Assembly: GCA_038231615.1 (NCBI GenBank)
Contig: JBBRLA010000084.1
Location: forward strand, 1-18,809
Direction: 5' to 3'
DNA from: JBBRLA01 sp038231615
GTDB lineage: Bacteria > Myxococcota_A > Polyangia > Palsa-1104 > JAEUJZ01
DNA: 18,809 nt
Part shown: positions 14,156 to 18,809 of the stretch, piece after piece
How the letters are laid out: each line of letters begins with the position of its first letter
Position numbering within the stretch: the stretch's first letter is position 1
The notes under the pieces: model-generated
What the model was told of the DNA's origin: nothing
Database searches by the model: none
Seen by the model: the letters and a program-made list of their open reading frames with translations, nothing else
Program-made: the position numbers and the translations under genes

Positions 14156-15251
14156 CGCTGCCCCCTTTTGGCGCGGACCACGACCAGATGACGAAGAGGC
14201 AAAAGGCGCGCACGTCCAGAAGGGCCGCTGCGTCGAGCGCGGTGAGCGACAAGAAGCGCCGGTGGGCGGACTCGATCCTTCCGGTGAGGTCCTCGATCAC
14301 CGGTCCGTAAAGGAGCATCGCCAGGGCGGCCCCTGTGTCCCCGGTCCGCAAAAGGGCGAGACACTCCGGCTGCGTCCGCGCCACTTCCACCCAGACGCTG
14401 CTCCACGTACCCGCCGCCAGGTCCTCGACGCAGTCCACCAGATCGTCGATCAGCCAGACGATCTCCGCCAGGCTCGCCGTGGCCTCCAGAACCTGCGTGC
14501 GCACGATCGGCGCAAGCGCGGGGACGGAGAGCAGCACCAGATAACAGATCAGCCACTGCGGCAGCGTATTGGCGGCGCGCAAGGTGCCCAGGACCCGCGG
14601 ATCGTCCGGGTCCATGTCGAAGGAGAGATGGACGGTGGCGACCTCGGCCTCGACCGCGGCGGCCAGGCAGTCGAGCATCTCGTCGCGCACCGCCCCGGCG
14701 TAGGCGCGGTCCTCGGCCTCCTTGTACAGGGCGCGCACGTGCGCGAAAAACACGTCCAGGGAGGCCACGCAGGGAACCAGGCGGGGCGCAAGGTCGTGGC
14801 GGTCCAGCGCCCGGTGCGGCTTTTCGGGGTCTTCCGGGAAGGCGGCAAGAAACGCCTCGGGGTTCAGATGGCGAGAGACCTCCTCCCCCGACAGACCGTC
14901 TTTTTGGTCCAGGGCCGTGTCGATCGCGCTGACCGCCAGCGAGAACCACGCGCTGGCCAGGTTGACCCGGGGATGAGAGGGATGGCCCAGGCAGAGCCGG
15001 GTGATTTCGCCGGCCCGGTAGCCGAAGGCCCCGACCCGCCGCAAGGTGGCCTGCACCGGGGACGGGGCAAGCGCAGAGAAGAGCCCCGGGAGCCGCCAGC
15101 CCAGGGTCGGCACCAGTTCGTCTCGCCACAGCGTGCGCCCGCACTCGATGAGGCGCCGGACGGCGTGCGAAAGCTCGGCACTTTGCGGGATCAGATCGTG
15201 CGCCAGCGTCTCACGATGGAGCTTCTCTCGAAGCCGGAGGGGGGTGTCCAT
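14148..15251 (-). CDS. Divergent class I isoprenoid-synthase-fold protein
   Basis: A 367-residue, mostly helical protein. Two Asp clusters at the right spacing suggest the class I isoprenoid (prenyl/terpene) synthase fold: SAIDTALDQKDGL with Asp111, Asp115 and Asp118, and EIVWLIDDLVDCVEDL (263-278) with Asp269, Asp270, Asp273. In prenyl synthases such clusters bind Mg2+-diphosphate. The first cluster is DxxxD rather than classical DDxxD, as in some uncharacterised 'class 1 isoprenoid biosynthesis' proteins. The helices between them (about 97-115 and 225-260) are hydrophobic. Product and even catalytic activity are unknown. ATG at 15251 has no strong Shine-Dalgarno and lies 14 bp after the lipoprotein gene stop; the 3' end overlaps the AAA+ gene by 8 bp. 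The fold assignment is by motif only. Confidence 0.6.
   Translation of the reverse strand: MDTPLRLREKLHRETLAHDLIPQSAELSHAVRRLIECGRTLWRDELVPTLGWRLPGLFSALAPSPVQATLRRVGAFGYRAGEITRLCLGHPSHPRVNLASAWFSLAVSAIDTALDQKDGLSGEEVSRHLNPEAFLAAFPEDPEKPHRALDRHDLAPRLVPCVASLDVFFAHVRALYKEAEDRAYAGAVRDEMLDCLAAAVEAEVATVHLSFDMDPDDPRVLGTLRAANTLPQWLICYLVLLSVPALAPIVRTQVLEATASLAEIVWLIDDLVDCVEDLAAGTWSSVWVEVARTQPECLALLRTGDTGAALAMLLYGPVIEDLTGRIESAHRRFLSLTALDAAALLDVRAFCLFVIWSWSAPKGGSVV
14161..14167 (-). promoter_or_regulatory. Ribosome binding site supporting the TTG start of the AAA+ gene
   Basis: On the minus strand AAGGGGG is followed by CAGCG and then TTG at 14155..14153. The site lies inside the last codons of the upstream gene, implying translational coupling. 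Confidence 0.55.
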
Positions 15252-15265
15252 CGCGCGGTCGATCG

Positions 15266-15613
15266 CTACTGAAAGTACTTGGCTGAAACGATCTTGCCCG
15301 TGCAGTCGATCACGTAGTGCGGGCCGCCACCGAGTTTGCTCGGGTCCTTGAGCTTGAATTCGACCTCCCAGCTCTTGTCTTCCTTCTGGCGCATCTGGAC
15401 GTCGTAGATGGACAGATCACGGTACTTCTTGCCGGCGTCGGTCCGCGCGATCTCCTCGATCTGCTTATCGGTCATCATGCACTTTCGCTCCTGCGGAATG
15501 TTCGTGTTCGAAGAGCACCCACCCAGTAGGACGGCCAGAAGGGCCGCCGACACAAGGGTCTTTTGGGCCCCCCACAGGGCCCCTGCGCTGGGTTTCTTTT
15601 CCCGGGGTCTCAT
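15266..15613 (-). CDS. Small lipoprotein with PepSY/NTF2-immunity-like domain
   Basis: A 115-residue lipoprotein: basic N-terminus, hydrophobic stretch (about 20-31), lipobox LLGGC with Cys33. The mature domain has a helix (DKQIEEIARTDAGKKY, 49-64), then strands around IYDVQMRQKEDKSWEVEFKL and GGGPHYVIDCTGKIVSAKYF. A helix followed by SWEVxF and then G..YVID..TGKI is the pattern of PepSY-like and NTF2-fold immunity (YbbC/YhhH-like) proteins. Cys45 and Cys104 could form a disulfide in the periplasm. Its ATG overlaps the JAMM gene's TGA as ATGA, which together with the lipoprotein nature suggests a periplasmic immunity or inhibitor protein for the upstream gene product. That role is inference. 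Confidence 0.72.
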   Translation of the reverse strand: MRPREKKPSAGALWGAQKTLVSAALLAVLLGGCSSNTNIPQERKCMMTDKQIEEIARTDAGKKYRDLSIYDVQMRQKEDKSWEVEFKLKDPSKLGGGPHYVIDCTGKIVSAKYFQ

Positions 15614-16389
15614 TGTGGATACCCCGCCGGGCCGCTCAGGCTGGTGCGGCGCAAGGGGCCGACCGTGTGGATGCCGTCGTCGGCCTTGATGACCCCGGGG
15701 ATGCCGTGGGCATTGTGGTAAGCGACGTCCGCCCCGCTCGGTCCCGGCTCCCAGCCCTCCGAGGTCGGGTTGGGGTGGGTGTGGAAGAGGCCCACCACGA
15801 CCGAGCCGGCGACGACCGGCGGGTTGTTTACGTCTAGCGCGGCCTGGGCCCCGGCGGGGGCCCGCCCGGTGCTGAGGGCCCCGGAGGTGGTGTCCATGTA
15901 GATCCAGCCCCCTTCTTCATGGCGATTCACCGAGTCGGCGGCCTTGGAATCGGTCCAGGCGGCATTCATGGCGGCGACGACCACCGGGTTGGTGGACAGA
16001 TCGGCGGCCGTGGGCGCCTGCAAGGCGGTCGCCGGGGTGGGGGCACAACCCGACCAGGCGCCATGGAGCACCTCGGCCTGCTCGACCGCCGCCTCGGGCT
16101 GGGCGCGCAGGGCGTGGTCCACCTCGGCCCGCTGAGGGGCGGTGATCGAAATGGGCGATCCGCTCAGCAATGCCTCGATCTGGGGCGAGGTCAGCCCATG
16201 GGCAGGTCCTTGGTCCCGGATGGCGGCGTCCTCGACGTGGTGGCTCGTCCGCATGAGGTCGAACTCCTCGGGGGTGAGGGTGTTCTTGTCATCGCCGCCC
16301 GCCTCGTCTTTGTCCCCTTGCCCTTTGTCGGCATCGGCCCGCTCGGCCGACCTGAGCCGCCGCGTCGCTTCCAGCATCTGCTCTTGCAT
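15610..16389 (-). CDS. JAMM/MPN+ metalloprotease-domain protein, candidate effector
   Basis: A 259-residue protein without a signal peptide. The N-terminal 60 residues are polar and probably disordered (Asp/Glu/Lys/Gly-rich). A helical linker follows to about 110. The C-terminal domain (about 130-255) carries the JAMM zinc motif: a candidate Glu in NRHEEGGWIYMD (Glu158/159), HTHP (His203, His205), then GPSGAD (Ser218, Asp221), matching E...HxHP...SxxD. JAMM enzymes hydrolyse isopeptide or peptide bonds (deubiquitinases, desampylases, prokaryotic JAB proteins). The strand VVAGSVVVGLFHTHP fits the fold. The start is supported by AGGG 7 nt upstream. It is the first gene of the four-gene operon. 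A toxin or secreted effector is my preferred reading; a housekeeping protease is possible. Confidence 0.75.
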   Translation of the reverse strand: MQEQMLEATRRLRSAERADADKGQGDKDEAGGDDKNTLTPEEFDLMRTSHHVEDAAIRDQGPAHGLTSPQIEALLSGSPISITAPQRAEVDHALRAQPEAAVEQAEVLHGAWSGCAPTPATALQAPTAADLSTNPVVVAAMNAAWTDSKAADSVNRHEEGGWIYMDTTSGALSTGRAPAGAQAALDVNNPPVVAGSVVVGLFHTHPNPTSEGWEPGPSGADVAYHNAHGIPGVIKADDGIHTVGPLRRTSLSGPAGYPQ

Positions 16390-16418
16390 GTTGGCACCCT
16401 AGCGCCTGCTTTTGGCGC

Positions 16419-16447
16419 ATTGTAGCTTCACTTCTGCCTGCGCACAA
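16419..16447 (-). promoter_or_regulatory. Sigma70-like promoter of the JAMM-lipoprotein-isoprenoid-AAA operon
   Basis: On the minus strand TTGTGC (16447..16442) and TACAAT (16424..16419) are separated by exactly 17 bp. Transcription would start near 16412, about 23 nt before the JAMM ATG, leaving room for its AGGG ribosome binding site. The -10 matches 5 of 6 consensus bases; the -35 matches mainly in TTG. Confidence 0.5.
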
Positions 16448-16479
16448 AGACATTATCGAATGAAAGTCCGCGATGTTGC

Positions 16480-16493
16480 GTGACCATCGTCAC
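16480..16493. promoter_or_regulatory. CRP/FNR-like palindrome upstream of the JAMM operon
   Basis: GTGACCATCGTCAC is a palindrome with GTGA-N6-TCAC, the core of the CRP-family consensus (TGTGA-N6-TCACA), although the outermost bases do not match. Its centre is about 74 bp upstream of the predicted transcription start, a distance compatible with an upstream activator site. Confidence 0.4.
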
Positions 16494-16542
16494 CCCCTTT
16501 GAGCGCTGGCGGCGCCGTGCGAGGGCCGGGGATGCCAGCCGA

Positions 16543-17604
16543 TCACAGCTCGCAATTGGTCTGCATGCCCATGTACAGGAAGTTCCCCATGAGGATGCAG
16601 TCGATCAGCCTGATCTTGGGGGTAGGAGGTTCGATCGAGCACCAGGCCCCTCCAGGCTGCTGGTCTGCCACGGTCAAACTCCAGCCGTTGTTGGTGAGGA
16701 TGTCGCGAGCGAAGGTGGCCGAAAGGGGCTGACCGGGGGTGTCGTCACCCACCACCAGAATGCCGACCCCGCCGCAGTGGTAGACGGTGGTATCGGTCAC
16801 CGAGCACCGGTTGCAGTTGAGGTGGATTCCCGAATACTGGGCGTTGTCAATCCTGCTGTGGGCGATGGAGAGGTTGCAGTAGCCCCGCCCTCGCACCCCT
16901 TCGTTGGCGCTGTTCGCGACCAGGGACCTGCGGAGGGTCAAGGTAGCCGTCTGCGAATCGCAGAGGACGGCCTGGTTCATCGACGCATTCTCGATGCGGA
17001 TGCCGTCGACCTCCACGTCCGCCAATTCGGTCACTGTCAAACTCGACGCCGGACCGCCGAGCGGGCTCCGGAGGATCACCCCGGTGGGCGAGAGGTCGTT
17101 CCACGGCTCGCCGGCAAGCTTGGGGTCGGCCCAGGGGCCGACGATGATGAAGCGGCCTTTTTTGGCGGCAACAGGCGCATAGGCGCGAGCCGAAGGAGTG
17201 ACCAGGAGGAACCGCTCGCCGAGCCGGGGCGGGACCTCGGTGTTCGCGGCGTCGATTGCCGCCTGGATCTGGCAGTAGGGCAGCGTCCGGGTCCCGCAGC
17301 CGTCGTGGACCGCGGGGCAGCACGACGTCTCGTCCTGGTTGACGTACAGGATCTGCTCCGCGGCGATGCAGGTGCCCGCGGCATGGGGCTCCACCGAGCG
17401 GCACAGCCCGGATGAGGGGCAGTCGCTCATCGCGTGGCACGCCGCGAGGAATAAATCGGGCATATTTTTGCCCATATCAGACGAGCCTGAGCCCAGATCG
17501 GGAGGGGCCGCCTCGTTATCCGGGCCGTTGGGGGCCATCGGGATGCAGCCGATGAGGCACAGGAAGGAAAGGAACAGAAAGGAAAGGAACAGAAAGGTGC
17601 GCAT
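16543..17604 (-). CDS. Right-handed beta-helix lipoprotein
   Basis: A 353-residue predicted lipoprotein: a very hydrophobic signal peptide ending LIGC (Cys20), then an Asp/Pro linker (PPDLGSGSSDMGKNMPDL) typical of Myxococcota-type surface lipoproteins. A Cys-rich segment follows (56-111, about ten Cys, probably disulfide-bonded). From about 110 the protein shows beta-helix rungs: CQIQAAIDAAN, VDGIRIENASMNQAV, LTLRRSLVANSANEGV, SIAHSRIDNAQYSGIHL and VTDTTVYHCGGVGILV. Such right-handed parallel beta-helices occur in pectate lyases and surface or adhesive proteins; I see no clear catalytic residues. AAGGAGG 7 nt before the ATG fixes the start. It lies 17 bp after the TPR protein gene and is probably co-transcribed with it. 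Confidence 0.75.
   Translation of the reverse strand: MRTFLFLSFLFLSFLCLIGCIPMAPNGPDNEAAPPDLGSGSSDMGKNMPDLFLAACHAMSDCPSSGLCRSVEPHAAGTCIAAEQILYVNQDETSCCPAVHDGCGTRTLPYCQIQAAIDAANTEVPPRLGERFLLVTPSARAYAPVAAKKGRFIIVGPWADPKLAGEPWNDLSPTGVILRSPLGGPASSLTVTELADVEVDGIRIENASMNQAVLCDSQTATLTLRRSLVANSANEGVRGRGYCNLSIAHSRIDNAQYSGIHLNCNRCSVTDTTVYHCGGVGILVVGDDTPGQPLSATFARDILTNNGWSLTVADQQPGGAWCSIEPPTPKIRLIDCILMGNFLYMGMQTNCEL
17566..17595 (-). repeat. Perfect 15-bp tandem duplication in the signal-peptide coding region
   Basis: GGAAAGGAACAGAAA occurs at 17566-17580 and again at 17581-17595. On the minus strand it encodes a duplicated five-residue unit (FLFLS-like) in the hydrophobic core of the beta-helix lipoprotein's signal peptide. 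The repeat is in frame, so slippage would change signal-peptide length by five residues. Confidence 0.75.
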
Positions 17605-17621
17605 GGTGATTCCTCCTTGGT

Positions 17622-18440
17622 TCAGAAGTTCAGCAGCAGGCCGCCCCGGGCCTCGCCGCGGATCGGGTCGAACGAGAGCCGGATCAGGCGGACCTCTTTG
17701 GGGAGCGCGAAGATCACCGTGCCGATGACGGCCAGGGCGATTCCCCCCGCCAGCGTCGCGGCGCCGGGTACCAGGGAGTGGTAGACCTGCGGGCACGCGC
17801 CGTCGGTTTTGTGCAGGGACGGGACCAGGCTGGGGTCGCTGGCGCATGTGCCGTCAAGGTAGAGGCTCGCCGAGCCGTAGGAGACGAGACCGGCGGCCCC
17901 CAGCACAAGGACTGCGGCGACAGGCGTTCGCCAGGAGGGGCGGAACGTCTCCGTCCGCGGCGGCGGCGGCAGAGGGGGCGGGGGCCGGGGCGGCGGGGGC
18001 GGCGGCGATGCTTCGCCATGGATGCATCGATCGACAAGGGGCCGGCGCGGGTTCTTCAGCGCTTGCTTCAGCGCTTGCATCCGGATCTCTGCCTCGTGCC
18101 GGAAAGGGGCATAAGGGGGAGCGCGTTCGAAGAACGTCTCGAGGGACTTGATCGCCTCCTTCACCTGTCCGCAAGCGTTCTGAGCCACCGCCAGCCGACG
18201 GTATATGTCTGGGACCGGCGGGCCGTGGCGATCGGGGTCGAGCGCCAGCAGGTTCGTCCAGGAAGTGATGGCATCACAGCAGGACCCCTCCTTTAGCTGG
18301 CAGCGAGCGCGCTCATCCCAGGCATTGGCGTCCGCAGGGGGGTCATGGTCTTCGTGCGGGCAGGCCATCACGCCAGCGGAAGCCGAACAAAAAGCGCAGA
18401 GCAGTATGAGTGAGAAACAAAAACGGGCCTTTTGGTTCAT
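17622..18440 (-). CDS. TPR-like membrane protein with Pro-rich linker
   Basis: A 272-residue protein. A signal peptide (about 1-26) is followed by helical repeat sequence reading as TPR units (DERARCQLKEGSCCDAITSW and RRLAVAQNACGQVKEAIKSL, about 42-105), then a proline tract (146-161) and two hydrophobic helices (about 173-192 and 226-246) separated by a Cys-containing loop. The C-terminus ends GGLLLNF. This plan, periplasmic TPR region plus Pro linker plus two membrane helices, is common among uncharacterised Myxococcota proteins next to serine/threonine kinases. No specific function can be given. The start is fixed by AAGGAGG 7 nt before the ATG at 18440. It starts 34 bp after the upstream partial gene and ends 17 bp before the beta-helix lipoprotein gene. 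Confidence 0.7.
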   Translation of the reverse strand: MNQKARFCFSLILLCAFCSASAGVMACPHEDHDPPADANAWDERARCQLKEGSCCDAITSWTNLLALDPDRHGPPVPDIYRRLAVAQNACGQVKEAIKSLETFFERAPPYAPFRHEAEIRMQALKQALKNPRRPLVDRCIHGEASPPPPPPRPPPPLPPPPRTETFRPSWRTPVAAVLVLGAAGLVSYGSASLYLDGTCASDPSLVPSLHKTDGACPQVYHSLVPGAATLAGGIALAVIGTVIFALPKEVRLIRLSFDPIRGEARGGLLLNF

Positions 18441-18474
18441 GATCACTCCTCCTTGACGAGTTTTTTCTTTCCCA

Positions 18475-18809
18475 CTACAAGCCCAGCAAGTCTTCCTCCG
18501 AGGGCGGGAGGCTTCCCGGCGGGGAGGGACGAAGGACCGGAGCCGACGGCGCGCGCCTGGGCTCCGAGGAGCGCGGACTCCGCACCGGGGAGCGTGGCGG
18601 CGGTTCCTGGGGAGAGAGCACGGCAGGAAGACCGGGCTCTTCATGGGCCGCCGGGGACTGGTCAGGCGCGGGGATCGGGCTTTCGGGGAGCACGATGATG
18701 GGCAGAGACGCTGGGCGCTTTGGCTCCGCCGTCTTCGACGGCGAAGGGATCGGATGCCTGAGGCTGTTCGCCAAATAGTTGCCCAGGCCCCCGAGTAGCG
18801 CCAGGGTCA
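18475..18809 (-). CDS. C-terminal part of a Pro-rich membrane protein (cut by window edge)
   Basis: A frame open from the window edge to TAG at 18477..18475. It reads TLALLGGLGNYLANS, the end of a hydrophobic, probably membrane-spanning helix, followed by about 95 residues rich in Pro, Ser, Glu and Arg, and ends EEDLLGL. Such tails follow the membrane helix of many serine/threonine protein kinases and TPR proteins in Myxococcota, but the catalytic part is outside the window, so the identity is open. It is probably the upstream gene of the cluster with the TPR and beta-helix proteins. Confidence 0.5.
   Translation of the reverse strand, partial: TLALLGGLGNYLANSLRHPIPSPSKTAEPKRPASLPIIVLPESPIPAPDQSPAAHEEPGLPAVLSPQEPPPRSPVRSPRSSEPRRAPSAPVLRPSPPGSLPPSEEDLLGL

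Noticed and set aside
12623..14191. Plus-strand open frame of 522 codons
   Set aside because: Antisense shadow of the AAA+ gene; composition is Arg/Gln/Pro-rich with no motif.
14262..15272. Plus-strand open frame of 336 codons
   Set aside because: Antisense to the isoprenoid-synthase-like gene; no recognisable domain and implausible composition.
11987..16389. A complete extracellular contractile injection system
   Set aside because: Only the ATPase is of that type; no sheath, tube, baseplate, spike or tape-measure gene can be seen in the window.
16503..16542. Hairpin-like GCTGGC...GCCAGC after the beta-helix lipoprotein gene
   Set aside because: Large loop of more than 20 nt and no following T-run on the minus strand, so not a credible intrinsic terminator.
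18054..18077. 12-bp direct repeat in the TPR protein gene
   Set aside because: It encodes QALKQALK, an ordinary amphipathic helix repeat; too short to mean more.

Overview
The window looks like a chromosomal segment of a high-GC, predatory or social-type Gram-negative bacterium, most likely Myxococcota or a relative. This is inference. It rests on the GC-rich coding sequence, several lipoproteins with Asp-Pro/Asp-Met/Asp-Leu linkers behind the lipid Cys, Pro-rich TPR and membrane proteins, a lipase-maturation-factor protein, and a two-module AAA+ ATPase of the kind found with contractile injection systems. I see no rRNA, tRNA, CRISPR or intact insertion sequence.

Left end (1-1280): a small toxin-antitoxin operon (RelE/ParE-type toxin at 449-745) is followed 9 bp later by a BRO-N/antirepressor-like gene. 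That gene loses its domain after about 90 codons, at a cluster of short repeats, and an orphan ParE-like C-terminus lies beyond on the other strand. This looks like a recombination scar. Next (1281-3149), a complete NpmA/KamB-type 16S rRNA A1408 methyltransferase, the pan-aminoglycoside-resistance family, diverges from a lipoprotein alpha/beta hydrolase. A lipase maturation factor-like membrane protein (3163-4716) runs convergent to the hydrolase.

Middle (4747-9904): four co-directional genes, closely spaced, encode a PLP transsulfuration-type enzyme, an ABC exporter (ATPase and permease, ATGA overlap) and an ATP-grasp ligase. They could make and export, or detoxify, a small amino-acid-derived compound. 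A lipoprotein with two copies of a dimeric alpha/beta-barrel-like module (9933-10751) is divergent from an AraC-family regulator (10958-11983), its likely regulator.

Right half (minus strand): a tightly packed operon reads from 16389 down to 11987. It encodes a JAMM/MPN+ metalloprotease-like protein, a small lipoprotein of PepSY/NTF2-immunity-like appearance (ATGA overlap), a divergent class I isoprenoid-synthase-fold protein (14-bp gap) and a winged-helix plus double AAA+ ATPase (8-bp overlap). A good sigma70-like promoter and a CRP-like palindrome precede it. I do not recognise this combination; it is the best candidate for an undescribed system. Upstream, another minus-strand cluster encodes the C-terminus of a Pro-rich membrane protein (cut by the window edge), a TPR membrane protein and a beta-helix lipoprotein.

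All functions come from reading motifs by eye; no database search was possible.
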